Source: Dermanyssus gallinae (lineage: Eukaryota > Arthropoda > Arachnida > Mesostigmata > Dermanyssidae). From it: 64,000 bases of DNA. A program made the position numbers and the translations under genes. The stretch is from the NCBI GenBank assembly GCA_003439945.1, contig QVRM01001090.1, positions 116,001 through 180,000 of the forward strand, read 5' to 3'. The stretch's first letter is position 1, and each line of letters opens with the position of its first letter. The notes beneath the pieces are model-generated. The model was given only the letters and a program-made list of their open reading frames with translations, was not told where the DNA came from and made no database searches. Below are positions 1 to 12,227 of the stretch, in pieces.

Positions 1-795
1 GTCTGTCCTGTTGACAATTTTTTTTTTTAATTTTTATATATTTATATAAGTTCGTTATATTAGTACTTTGGAGTGGACAATTGTCTCCGTGCGAACGTGT
101 GATTACGGGTTCTCTAACCCAGGGTTAGCCCAGTTCAGCAATGTGCCCCGAACAGACGCTGCATTTCCTCGTTGGATGTCAAGCGACAGCCTCTGACGCA
201 AGAGTTCGGATGCTCTCGAGTCTCCTGTCGAAAGATTAAGGCTTCTGCCTACGCGTTGAATCAGTTTGAGCGTAAGGGAGCCTCCAGTTCCCATAGTCTC
301 GAACGCCAACGGAAAAAATTCGTGCGGATAATCCGCACTGGAATATTTCCTGCATTTGTTAGCCTCAGCTAACCTGGAAGCATGACCTGCTCGGTCCGCA
401 CCTGCACCGACCATCGAAGGGGCTAATGAGTCGGTTACAGTTGCGTCCCAAACAAGCATGCGGCCACGCTCAAAGGGCGTCAAAGTCAGGCCGTCAGGTC
501 TTTTTCCGTCATCCCTCGATAGACCCGGGGGCTCTAAAACACATGGGAAGCCGGCAGATCGAGGTGCGCGACTAAAGGTGTCATTTAGAGCAGAGTGACG
601 TGCTCGTCGGCCTGCACTTAACGCGCATGACAGGCCATGATGGGCCAACGCGTCTACAAAATCACCACAACGACATCGGTGGGTCAACACCAAGCCGCAG
701 CCCTGCGCTTATGCGCGTAGTCTCGTCGTCTAACAGAGTCCCAATTCGAGGACGTGGTAAGGCGTGTAGTCAAGCCCCAGCCCCTTGACTACTAA
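1..795 (-). pseudogene. non-LTR retrotransposon 3' domain relic (family B)
   Basis: The minus strand keeps a 196-codon open stretch (693 down to 103) with the C-terminal domain that follows the reverse transcriptase in a YLDD-type non-LTR family. It has CRCG near its start, then HHGLSCALSAGR, RHSALND, the conserved DGKRPDGLTL block, LVWDATVTDSLAPS, and a final QRLSLDIQRGNAASVRGT. Upstream (793-690) an overlapping frame reads LHALPRPRIGTLLDDETTR, the segment expected just before it, but with an in-frame stop and a frameshift. The RT itself is absent. Family assignment rests on recalled motif order; the decay is visible directly. The 3' flank (1-100) is A/T-rich. Confidence 0.8.
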
Positions 796-1650
796 CAGCT
801 CGAAGCCTGGCTTTATCGGCAACAGACGGTGCTCTATTAATCAAGTTTGCTAGTCGCTTTTCTTGTAAGGGGGAACAAATTGTTAATACGAGCAGCAACA
901 AAGACGACGACAACAACACCTGCAACGTCGTTGATTACTAGGTTTACCTCTCTCTCTCTCGCTCTATATCCGAAAACTTGTGAACATAGTTGTTGTAATT
1001 GTAGACGTGGAGCAGTGATGTAAATGTAACAAGTGTTAGTCAGCAGGATAGTCAGTCGTAGTATTCGCTTATTAGTCGCTGCATTTGTATACTCAGAAGC
1101 ACAAATGTTAATGCTGGCATTGAAGGCGGACTTGTGACATTTCGACATCGAGAACTTGTGTGCCAGCCTGCAGTGTGTGTGTGTGTAGTGCGTTGCGTGA
1201 TGCATTCGTGTGTTTGTGCTTCAATGCATATTGGCTATTGTGCTTATAATACTGTGATGAACGTGGCGATTGATGGTGGTTGAGGACCCACTGGGTTTCG
1301 GCCAGTTGTTGCAGCCGCATGAGAGAACCTGCAAAAATGGCCAACGAGGCATGCTGAACAAGAATCAACGATGCATATAGTAAGATGTAGCCGTTAGCAG
1401 ACTCGTCACTGCATATGAAGCGTTTAGAATGGAGGGCAAGCGCTTCTAAGAATGCTTTGATGCAAATGCCGAAATCCAGTTTGCAGTTTATAAACGGGAC
1501 CACTGTTGCTACTGTTACCGGCGAATTACAGTCATTTTGTAACGTGACATGTACATAAAGGTCCGCTTTTGGGTATATATATATATATATATACATATTT
1601 ATATATATATATATATATAAATATGTATATATATATATTTATATATATAG

Positions 1651-1717
<67 letters not shown>

Positions 1718-2271
1718 CATATATATATATATATATATCCCGCGTCAACATACCAAACAGCGGGTCGCCAGACAACGTCAGTGAAACTCTACACTTTATC
1801 TTTAGCGCGAAAGAGGTCGCTTCACTCGATCTCGATTCTCTGTGGCTGTTGCTGGTTTCGCGCTTGGACTATTTCATATGATGATCATTTCTTAAATATA
1901 TGTATATAAAACAAGAACAACTAGTCTTTTTGCCGCTATCTACGCAATCCGCGCGATACTGAACGTGCCTGTACTACAGGTCTCACAAACGCTATCTTAC
2001 TATTTTTTTTTCGCGATTACTGTTACTCAAAAACTACACGTATTCAATGTGAACGGACATGTGGCCATACATAATCCGCGTCACTCCAGCACACAGTCAA
2101 AACGCAACAATGTAAGATTAGAGCCTCTCTCAACAAGTTCACCAAGGCGTGCGCTGAAATGCCGTGCTGCAGCTGACCGCAGCAACAGTTAGGTATCAGT
2201 TTAACGGCTCTGGCTGTTTGTTCGTGTCTTGGTCTATTTTGACGTAACTATTTCGCCGCCCTCATTTGCAG
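796..2271. other. upstream region of the acetyltransferase gene
   Basis: No convincing gene is seen. It includes a (TA)n tract (1574-1738) and A/T-rich DNA up to a splice acceptor (tttgcag, ending at 2271) two bases before the start codon at 2274. The promoter and 5' untranslated exon of the acetyltransferase should lie in this stretch, but I cannot place a TATA box or transcription start reliably. Confidence 0.5.
1574..1738. repeat. (TA)n microsatellite, ~165 bp
   Basis: Nearly continuous TA dinucleotides with scattered interruptions. It creates artificial open frames of alternating Tyr and Ile on both strands, which are not genes. Confidence 0.97.
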
Positions 2272-2273
2272 AA

Positions 2274-5200
2274 ATGCCCGAACAAAGTCTATACGACATC
2301 GCGCTGCTCTCCGACCTCGAGCTGCGTCCTCCCGAACCACTGGAAATTCGGCCACTTCGCCGGAATGATTTTCACAAAGGTTGGGCTACGTCCACATGCT
2401 CGTTAACTTAGTGATAACTCGATAACTTAGTGTGCTAAGCTAAAATAATTTCTGTTGTTTTCTTAACGAACATATTAAGGCATTAGTAGCAGTAGGTAGT
2501 GCCTATTGATATTAATAAAATAGCTTTGTATACATATATCTTGCTCTCCCCCTAGACTAGCGTTTGACGGACGCGTTCATAAATAGCGTGCCACAAATCG
2601 CTCACACACCACGAATAAACAAAATCTGCATACGACTGGACTACACTAGGTAGAGTACAACATGGTCTACAAGATCGTAATATGATGGATCGTAAGCCGT
2701 TTTCCCCCATCCTTCAATGTCTGACTCCTATATGGTCCCATGTACACAGAGACTGGCATGTGAGCGGCTGGCGTAGGTTCTGTATGTGGCAGCTTCTAAC
2801 GTCCTCTATTCTGTTAAAATGAGAATCGAGAACCGCATGTTTCCTGCAGGTTTGTTTTATGAGCGTAAAGGCAACCCTGTGTATGTAAACATACATATAG
2901 TGATTAACTATAAACACAGAACTTGAACAGAATATATATCCTGTAGACGAGTAAGCATAATGACAAACAAGATCCAAATCTCCATCATGGACTGGCGTAG
3001 ATGCGCACAATGAAGAAGATTTTCTGAAAGTTAGTTATTCAGCGGATTGGGCACATGGCTGAACAGGCCCTTGCATGTGACAGTCACCATGTGTATGGCT
3101 GTATATATATATCGACTGTGTCGTTGTCATTCGCGCCTGAAACAGTGCGGACGTACTGCAGTTGGTGTCCTGAAGTATAGTGATTTTAAGTGAATGTTTG
3201 GGAAAAAGCGTACCTGCTGGGTACTGTGCCGGCAAGGGAAGTACCGAAGCAATCGAATACAAGAGCCAAGTGCTGATCGTTTTGGAGTTTTCTACGGCTT
3301 CAGCATCAAATCAAGAATTTGTACCACAGTCGGTTGGTGTGTTTGAAATTTGAACATAATTTATAGTGTGGTGACGGCATGCCGATGAGTGTGGACAGAC
3401 GTGCAAATGCGTGTTTGTTATGTGTACGTGTTTTATAAAATCTAAATATGACAAGTGATACTGGATCGACGCCGGGTGGGAGAAAGTCAACGACGCCCAA
3501 CCCATTCAACGCTGAATCTCTCAGGCTCCATGTGCAGTGGTGCCTAAGATACGTGCCCGCTAAGTTACTGGCGGTATGTAGTACTGTGGAGGTGTGCTAG
3601 AGAAGCGGAAAATGACTAAGCGCAGCCCTCCATATACAGGCTGCGCCGCCTGTGAGGTGAAACCACGGCTTACAGTGGAGATCGAACTGGCGAAGAAGAG
3701 CGCTAAGCCCTGGTGCGATACGGCTTAAGCCATTCAGGATCGCTGCAAAGCATGAATACGGATATTCAGCAAAGGTTAAACAAATCAAAGAGAGAGATGT
3801 CCAGGCTGAGGAGCAGGAGAAGCGCGCAATTGTGATACAGCACGACCTGGAAGATATAACAAAGAAGAAGTTGCTTTAGTGGAAGGCACTTACCCAGTGG
3901 GTATTGGAGGAGGATACATTGAAGATCTAAATGCCTAGATTATATATACGCAGCCGCTCTAAGCACACCTGTGACATGTATATTTTGGTATACATGTGAC
4001 ACGAACTTTATATATATATATATATGCTATAACTCACACCCATGTTAATCGATGTGCATTTTGTGTTAACAGTCACAGACTATAGACTTCAGTGGGTTTA
4101 TGTTAAAAATAGGCACTTCCCGTATATTTTCGCGGAGGTAAGATCTTTCCTTTGAGGTAGTGATTTACTTTTTATTTTGATCCCGCTACTGAGGTGCTAG
4201 ATGTGAATGTATTTGTTCTCTCTCCCCAAACACGAATCCAGTAAGAACGCGAAGTATCACGGACTTAGGTTCGCCTTTGAAATTAAAGGGACGGTAGTGT
4301 ACTAGCAGGAGAACCAACAATAGTATGTCCAGGAAATTGAATTCAGGAAATTGTATACATGAAAAGTATTGAATTAATAAATTATAATACACTAATGTTT
4401 AATTATAGAAGTTTCATAATTTACCTAGTCATAGGTCCGCCACTCGCAATCTAGCTACATTAGTAACTTAGGGTCAGAGTCTGACGTGCAGAGAGATACA
4501 CGAAACATTCTATTTTTGCAGGATTTCTTGAGCTGTTGTCGCAGCTGACGGTGGTCGGCGATATCTCGGAACCTCGCTACCATGGTGAGTTGACTTTGGG
4601 TATATATATATATGTGTGTGTGTGCATATCACTGCGAAACACCTCTTTGCTCGCGAAATAAAACAATAGCCTTTAATTTAATTAAAATTGTATGAATCAG
4701 ACCTGAGTTTGGATTATTGTGCTTTATATCGGGACACCTACTCAGGCTCGATAGTTATAATTATTCACACGTCTTTACCTATAGTTGTTTTTTTTATAAT
4801 GATGAAGATGCTGTACGAGTGGACTACTTCGTTTGCGAATATATCTTTGAGCGCGTTGGCTCACTTATATTCGGTGTTCTAACAAACTGACCAAATGCTG
4901 TATACAAGTCTTCGTGATGATGAATACCCTCTGTGTTTACCTTTTATGTAAAGTGCTTATACAGAGCATTCATTGGAACATTGTGCCGAGTGTGACTTTC
5001 TGCCTCGTTGTTCGATTCATCTTTTTTAACCATTTTTATTTACCGAAAACTTAAGCATTGTAGAATACAGTTTCGTATATATATGGCACAGGGGGAGATC
5101 TTGTATTGCTTGTGTAACAGTGGTGGCGGCAGGTTAATGCACTACACATGGTTGTTATCTAATGGGTATCTCCGGTTCGATCTCCGTTGTTGATCAAATT

Positions 5201-5882
5201 TGAGTGATGCTCATTGAAACTAGACGGATATACCATAACGCTGGGGGAGCTGCCATGCTACCGCAAGGATTATCGGGCAAACTCTAGATATCTCAACATG
5301 TCCGGCCCTCGATGCATTGAAGACATTCCTCACGGTGACTCCAAGTCAGTAGGAGACAAACTATAAAAAAAAATAGCCAAAACATTTTTTAACTCCAAGA
5401 GTGACAGTAACATTACTATTTTTTATTATACTAATGCGGCTGGCTGGACTTGTGCTTGCGATCAAATTGTCGTCCCTATCTCATACCTTGTAGAGCAGCC
5501 CAGTTTAGGCACGTTATAAGAAAAAAAACGATTCGTAACTGGCCCGGCTCACCTGATCGTTTAGAGAAGATTTTAGCATAATCTGATGAGCAAGAACTTT
5601 GTGTGTTACTGTTGATAACGGTTAAGATTGTCAATGACAGTAATAGATGCAATTAAACAATGTATAACTATAAACGATGGACATTAACGTATGTATTGCT
5701 TCTTTTTCTTTTATATTAATATCAGAGCGATTTGATGCAATGAAGGCGTGCCCAGGCCACTACTATGTGACGGTTATTGAGGATCCGACGACGAACAAAA
5801 TTGTCGCCGCTTCGTCGCTCGCCGTAGAGCTGAAGTTCATCCGCAACTGTGCCCTAGTAAGTGGTTTGGTTATTACTCCGCA

Positions 5883-5936
<54 letters not shown>

Positions 5937-7243
5937 CATGTATAGGTGAAACCATCTGCTGGAAAGTCGCATGTTGGGGAAAAGTAGAGGAAGGGTTTAA
6001 TATTGAATTAACTTTTGGTTTTGTTGTGCTCATTTACTCACAGCGTGGCCGACTTGAAGACGTCGTCGTTAATCAGAATTACCGCGGAAAGAATCTCGGC
6101 AAAGTGTAAGTCTTATTAGAGCATATATATATATATATATATATATATACGTACGCATTACCTGTTTGGTTATACAAGCAGTGCGATAACGCCCGCCATT
6201 CACCATGGAGTGAAAAATATGGTCCAATGATACCTTTGGACCAGAGGCCGCACCAGACTCTCACATGTGGCACATGTAACAACCCTTCTAGAATCACGTG
6301 AGGACTTTCGGATGACCAAGTGCGACAGTTTTGTTTATTCACACTTCCTATTCAGATCAAAATAGGCTTTGCCGAAAAAAAATCATTTTCTTCACAAACT
6401 CGGTATTACGCTGCATCATCTCAAAAGCTCAATTGGCGAAGTTTAGCCGCTCCTAATAATCCGTAGGCTTGGCGTCAGTTGAATCTTACATGGATACATT
6501 GCTAGATTCGACCTTAAAATGCACCAGGTTGGGGTGTGCGAAAGACCCGGTTGTTGGGCACGTCGCCAAAGCGATTGCGTCGCCAAAGCGACAAACTTTG
6601 GTGGCCCACCTAGATTCTATGCTTGGTCATTCCACGTTGTTACAAGGATTTGTGATTAAAACAATCCCAAACCTAAAAATGCAACATTTCCGAACAAAGC
6701 CGGAGAAGCTTCACAAAAGGGCGAAAAATTCTGAAGCCACTGACTCTCGAACAAATAGTATGAAAAAGTCCCATATAGGTGACATTCGGAAAAAAATCTC
6801 TTCTCTGGCCTTCTGAGGTACTTACTTCTAATGCAGTTTCGAGGGGGTTACACACGTAGCGGGGAGCGTCCGTAGGTAGTTTAACGAATAACGGACATAA
6901 TAGCATAAACCCTTAGTTTGTTTGAAGTGCAATTTTTTGTTTTAAGCAAATCATTTGTTCGAGGTTTAAACATAATGTATCGGTTGGAGCTTATATATAT
7001 ACATACAGTCAATAATAAAACCTACTCTTCTAGTTCTCTAACATCTAACGCTCTTCCATTTTACTCATAATCAACTAAATGTCTTCGACTTTCAGCATCG
7101 TACAAAGTATCATCCATCTCGCCCGCCGCGTCGGCTGCTACAAGCTCTCTCTCGACTGCAAGGACGGTCTCATCGCGTTCTACCAAGGGTCGGGGTTTCA
7201 GTGCGAACCTGGAAATGCAAACACTATGGTTATGCGACTTTAA
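2274..7243 (+). CDS. GNPNAT1: glucosamine 6-phosphate N-acetyltransferase (five exons)
   Basis: Acetylates glucosamine-6-phosphate with acetyl-CoA in the cytosol, a step in UDP-GlcNAc synthesis that feeds chitin and glycoprotein pathways. Exons 2274-2379, 4522-4584, 5726-5856, 6044-6105 and 7096-7243 join in frame at GT-AG junctions to give 169 residues, near the usual ~150-184. The GNAT fold is clear: the N-terminal QLTVVGDIS segment, FDAMKA and YYVTVIED strands, LELKF-type strand (VELKFIRNCA, residues 90-99), the LEDVVV strand (104-109), the acetyl-CoA loop RGKNLGK (114-120), YKLSLDC (136-142), and the C-terminal FYQGSGF and MVMRL. The start is the first Met after an acceptor placed two bases upstream, so a 5' untranslated intron is likely. 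A possible poly-A signal is at 7536. The coding exons look intact; the introns carry repeats. Identification is firm; the exact 5' end is not. Confidence 0.95.
2380..4521 (+). other. intron 1 of the acetyltransferase gene
   Basis: 2.1 kb between the first and second coding exons, phase 1. A/T-rich with a short TA tract near 4011. The open frames inside are short, show no family motifs and are not called as genes. Confidence 0.7.
5106..5200 (+). repeat. possible tRNA-derived repeat fragment
   Basis: Lies in intron 2 (4585-5725) of the acetyltransferase gene. A box-A-like TGGCGGCAGGTTAATGC is followed about 50 bases later by a box-B-like GGTTCGATCTCC, the spacing of a pol III internal promoter. 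The stems do not fold into a convincing tRNA, so a decayed SINE head or tRNA pseudogene is more likely. Confidence 0.35.
5885..5930. repeat. (TA)n microsatellite
   Basis: Pure TA run about 30 bp downstream of the exon 3 donor of the acetyltransferase gene. Confidence 0.95.
6123..6149. repeat. (TA)n microsatellite
   Basis: TA run bordering the mariner fragment, close to the exon 4 donor of the acetyltransferase gene. Confidence 0.9.
6160..6345 (-). pseudogene. mariner-type transposase fragment
   Basis: An open minus-strand stretch in intron 4 of the acetyltransferase gene carries VNKQNCRTWSSESPHVI followed by VRVWCGLWSKGIIGPYF. These are the NKQNCR-W and V-VWCGLW-GIIGPYFF blocks around the second catalytic aspartate region of a large arthropod mariner-type transposase family. 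It is only about 60 codons, cut off at one end by the (TA)n tract at 6123-6149 and lacking the rest of the DDE domain, so it is a dead fragment. Motif recognition is from memory of the family. Confidence 0.8.
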
Positions 7244-7961
7244 ACACAACATTTTCTCAATTTAGAGGATCCTTGTGAATGAAGAAAGAAGACACTGAAA
7301 GGGGGAAGCTGTTAACATTTCTAGGGTAATCATGTCCATTAGATGTTACTACACCTTTATTATCATTATTGCTACTAATCGGATAAGAGATTATATGCAT
7401 GTATATATATGTGCAGCATTAGAACCCAGTACATCTATGGTGGCTTGCATTCGAGCAGATATGTGCCATTTTCGTAGGCCGTTACAAGAACGTGTCTGCA
7501 GTTTTTTGCAGTTTTCATACACTACTGCTTATATAAATAAACTCATGGTATACTCAAGACCGGTTGCAGCTGACATAGCGGGACCGAACTCCGGAACGAG
7601 ACGCGCTGTGGGGCCGTAACGTATAGCGGACGAAACACAATGACAGGAACCTAGGAACCTCTTAGTTTGTTTGCAGTGCAATTTCTCTGTGAACGTTTGT
7701 ACAGAAAAACAACCGGTGACCATTCTAGTTATGTGAAATACAAATAGGGAAAGTAATAATAAATTAAAAATAGAAAACATAGTTACGTATTTTGTAATGT
7801 TACACATGCGCAGAATAAATGCTGAAGTTCGTATTTTCTCTATGTCATGCTGTGTTGTTCCTCGCTTATAAAAAAATATTATTAATTTTGATATCGAAGC
7901 GGTATTATATATATATATATACATCACAAATGTATATCTTAATACACATAAATAAATAATG

Positions 7962-8045
<84 letters not shown>
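7244..8045. other. 3' region and intergenic DNA after the acetyltransferase
   Basis: Holds the presumed 3' untranslated region, with an AATAAA at 7536-7541 about 295 bp after the stop. A stretch near 7600-7700 resembles 6840-6960 (shared cttagtttgtttg-agtgcaa core). TA tracts at 7903-7921 and 7964-8045 run up to the foldback element. No gene is seen. Confidence 0.6.
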
Positions 8046-8048
<3 letters not shown>

Positions 8049-8938
8049 GGTGTATGAGGAATATGTGAAGAACGATACATGGAATTGTAGAGCTCGTTAA
8101 AGCAAATTGTTTTCCAATGGAACACGGTCCCTGAGAAATATTGTTTCGGAGTTAGAATGAAATAACTACAATTTGTGACACTGGTGTTTTTGCCCGACAT
8201 ATGATCACAAAATGTGCAATCGCAAGACAACCAGTTCCTCTATACAGAAACTAAGCACACCGTTCGTGAGAAAATTCTGCGTCTTCTGAACATATAAGGC
8301 CGGCCAGAAGATGCAACATGGTCGTTTAGAACAGAATTCGCAAAAATGAAGTTCATTTATTAGCTTTTACACCAAAGACTTCAAAATCATAACCCTGCGA
8401 CCATTCACAGCGCTCAAAGCTGACACATTCAGGCAAACGCATTTCACGGTAATTCGAGTTGTGGTTGCGGAGTAATGAAGATTTTTCGAATTTTGAGGGT
8501 ATGTCGATTTTAAGTGCATGCATAAATGACGTTCACTACCGCCGACGTGTCGCGCGACAATCGCAACGTCGCCTCACAGTCATACGTGCACCTAATCTCG
8601 ACGTGCTCGCCAAAAAATCTTAATTACTCCGCAACGGGGGCTTGCATTGCCATAAGTTCTTCTGACCGGCGTTATATGTTTTTCGAAGGAAGAAGCAGAA
8701 TTTTTCACGAGCACGACGGTGTGCTTAGTTTCTGTATAGGAGGACTGGCTGTCTCGCATTTGCATATTTTGTGCTTCTGTGTCGGGCAAAAACACCAGTG
8801 TCACCACCAATCGTAGTCATTTCACTACATTCCGAAACAAGTCTTTTTTTCAGAGACCATGTTCCATTGGAAAAAATATTTGCTTTAACGAGCTCTACAA
8901 TTCCATATATCGCTCTTCACATATTCCTCATACACCCT
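8046..8938. mobile_element. foldback MITE-like element, copy 1
   Basis: About 890 bp bounded by inverted ends: it begins CAGGGTGTATGAGGAATATG and ends with the reverse complement of that sequence, both ends abutting TA tracts. The arms extend well inward: the block with GAATTGTAGAGCTCGTTAAAGC at about 8083 recurs inverted near 8880-8905, and the TTCTGTATAGAG-type and GGAGTAAT blocks also pair. No transposase is encoded. TA flanks and inverted ends fit a non-autonomous Tc1/mariner-like or foldback element. A second copy lies at 17769-18766. Confidence 0.75.
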
Positions 8939-9161
8939 ATATATATATATATTTTTTTTTTTTTTGTAACGTCCATCTACATTGCCCTGGCTTAGCATGT
9001 TTTCTGGAAGGTTTCGGGAATGCATAATGGACATGCGTCGCTGGCAACTTTCAGCAACTAGTGTGGACTCACAAAGCCACTAAAGCCGTAGTTTGAACAT
9101 ATTGTATCGGTTTTAAGAGCAGTGTTTTCTCATCCCATGGTGAAAATAATAAAAATAGTTA

Positions 9162-9205
<44 letters not shown>

Positions 9206-10164
9206 GATTGATAATGGTTGCACACACATACAGTCAATCGGCAATATAAACTGTGTACGACTAACTAGTCGAATCATTCCATTCTCATATTAAATATTAT
9301 GTTTATTATTTCATTACCTTGTACCGCAATTGCACACAATATGCGTTGTCTAAACACGCTTACGTATCAACTACACGATTATTTGGTGGTCACAAACGAA
9401 ATATCAACCTGCATTACTCATATTACTATTATGCAAACATTGCATCTAGGAACGATTCGTTAATCATTGCTAACTTTAAAAGATCAACACTCAAATAATA
9501 ATCATTTCACTGAGTTCTCTTTATCCAACGGAAAATGGCGGCTATGATCCGCACTTTACGAGTTCCGCGTCTTTGTCGTAAACGACGGAACATCTGTCGT
9601 AACCTGCGAGCATAACATTCGTGAGCACGTGCGTGTTCAGCAGATCCTCAAAGCAACTCCAGGAACGGAGTTGTTGTTTGTGGAGTTTCGTTTTGTGTAG
9701 TGCTCATCAAACTCAGCGCTGAATAGTGTGGGACACCACACACAATTAGTGAGTGACGCCCGTTAAAAATTACCAGCCTGATCTCTCTAACCGAAAGAAG
9801 CCACTGTCGCGTATGAGCTCGGTTCCCAAACTTCAATTCATTGTCGACGCGGGTGGCGGCTTTTGTCGATGCGTTACGTGAATATATGAATCAATAGTGT
9901 CGATTCGATACCACTCTTCTGACATGTTGTTTGTTTGTTTGTTTACGAGCGTGTTATTGGAAGTAGTTATTCCAACGCTAGACATTGCATCGCTTTAGAA
10001 CATCTGCAATGTTGTGTTAATATTATTGTTTACTAAGTTTCTTCACCAACAATTGTGTTGCATCAAGGTATTTACTAGATTATTTTTTGGATTTGTATGC
10101 GTTCTCAGTCCATATTCACTATGGATGTCGCATATCCCCTACTACTTTGAATAGACATTACACA

Positions 10165-10199
<35 letters not shown>

Positions 10200-10405
10200 A
10201 GTTATGTTTATTACTATAATTACCTTAATTTGTGCTCATTTGCCTCGCTAAAACAACATGCATTCCATAATGATGATGGTTATTATTACTATGTTAGGTC
10301 ACAGTTTTGCTTGTTTGAGAATGGAATTTAAATTATACTGCATTTATTGGTGATTAATACGGTGAAAGAGCAAAAACCTATATCTAACCGTATTAAACCA
10401 TACTA

Positions 10406-10443
<38 letters not shown>

Positions 10444-10919
10444 TTGACACTTTATGCATATCTTCTTTCTTGTGATATTTTGCGGTGCAACCGAAGACAA
10501 TTTGACAATCCAGGATCTAATTCACAGATTCTATATCCGTACCGTTGTCTTCAACGCTCTTCATTGGTTGTTAGTTTGCATTCTGTACGCAATTGAAAGT
10601 CGTTTTTGGCCTATTCGCTTGCAATGCCAGTGACAGAGACCATGTAGGTGATGTTTTGTAGAGGGTTGCGTGGCCCATCCTAATAATGGTATATCAGCGC
10701 TTTGCTTTATACTGTTCTCGTTGACGGTTCAGTCGTGCGTTCATTAGTGAATTTTAACGAGGATAGCTAATGTAATCATTCACCAAGTGCCGAATATATG
10801 CCGTATGTATAAGAGGCAACGTTGGCGCAACTGTAATCTACATTTGCTTCTCGTAATTGTACTGGGTAGAAGCATCTTGGCTCTAACCGTAACGGATCGT
10901 TTCGTCCACCAGGTTCACA
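8939..10919. other. intergenic DNA before FTSJ3
   Basis: A/T-rich DNA with (TA)n tracts at 9165-9202, 10166-10195 and 10410-10441. No supported gene is seen. The last ~300 bp should contain the FTSJ3 promoter; tcgtccaccag just before the start codon could be a 5' untranslated intron acceptor. Confidence 0.5.
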
Positions 10920-12192
10920 ATGGGAGTCAAGGGGAAAACCGGGAAGCAGAGAAAGGATAAGTTCTACCACCTCGCGAAGGAGACCGGCTACCGGAGTCGA
11001 GCCTCCTTCAAGCTTATCCAGCTTAACCGGAAGTTTGAGTTTCTCCAACGTGCGCGGGTTCTCGTTGACCTGTGCGCCGCCCCCGGAGGATGGCTTCAGG
11101 TACGCTTGAAGATAAAAAAATCTTCTGGCAACAAACTACAAGCTGGATTCTGAAATCCACGAGCTTTATGACGTCTTGCTTAATATGAACTGTAACGTGG
11201 GATCACTGTTCTTGTTCTTTACTTTGTATTTTCTCGCGGGAATTTTGTAACTACACAAACTCATTATTAAACGTCATTTTAAAAAGTTAACCTATTTTAT
11301 AATACCTTTTTCACAGGTTTAACCAAAACACGTTGTATTTGTTCAAACACATTTTGTTGACAATCTGTCTGTAGTAGACTGAGTTAGTTCACATTATTGT
11401 AAGCTTTTATATGTTTGCATTTTGGAAGTACAAACTATATTTGGGTTTGCTGAATCTGTTTATGGCTTTGTAAAATATTTTCCCCAAATTTAAATGCCAA
11501 TGCTTGAATGTGGTACATTGTGCTAAAGTGAATGCTAATGATAAAGGAGCGTTATTATGTTGAACGCGTCTACCTTAAGCTTAGTTCATTGTTGCAAAAG
11601 CTCATTGTGATATTCTGCTAATGGTTGACCACGTCCGTAGCTTATTTATTTTTAAGCAGTCAAGGTAGTCTTTATGGTTTTTCAAGAACACCTCAGACTT
11701 AGGACAAGTTTAACGCGTGTCTAGTGTAAGTGATGAGCTATCTAACTCTATTGTAACACCTGCGTAAAGGAACTATAGGTATACGTTTAAAACAGACAAT
11801 ATTCTTCGCAACCCCCTCTACCTTATCCCGTTGGATTGTTTAAGAACATTGGCAAAACGTAATGGCTTGATGTTTCTCGTGATGTTTTTCAGGTCGCCCA
11901 AAAGTACATGCCAGCTTCGTCTCTGATCGTTGGCGTAGATCTGGTACCAATTAAGCTGATACCGAATGTGATTACTCTCACGCACGACATCACCACACAA
12001 GAATGTCGCAAGGCCTTACGGACCGAACTAAAGACCTGGAAAGCTGACGTTGTACTAAATGATGGCGCGCCAAACGTCGGTATGTCCTTTGTGCAGAGTT
12101 GCTTTTCTTGAACGGCTTCTAACAACGTTTTCATCTTTTCTATACAAATAAACAAGAAAGGGGTCGTTTGTAGACACATCTGCATTTTTGCA

Positions 12193-12227
<35 letters not shown>

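Noticed and set aside
1532..1784. Open frames of alternating Tyr/Ile on both strands
   Set aside because: They are translations of the (TA)n tract; the same happens at 5.9, 8.0, 26.4 and 36.1 kb.
6490..6816. ~109-codon plus-strand frame in intron 4 of the acetyltransferase gene
   Set aside because: No family motif, no splice support, and the gene reads cleanly without it.
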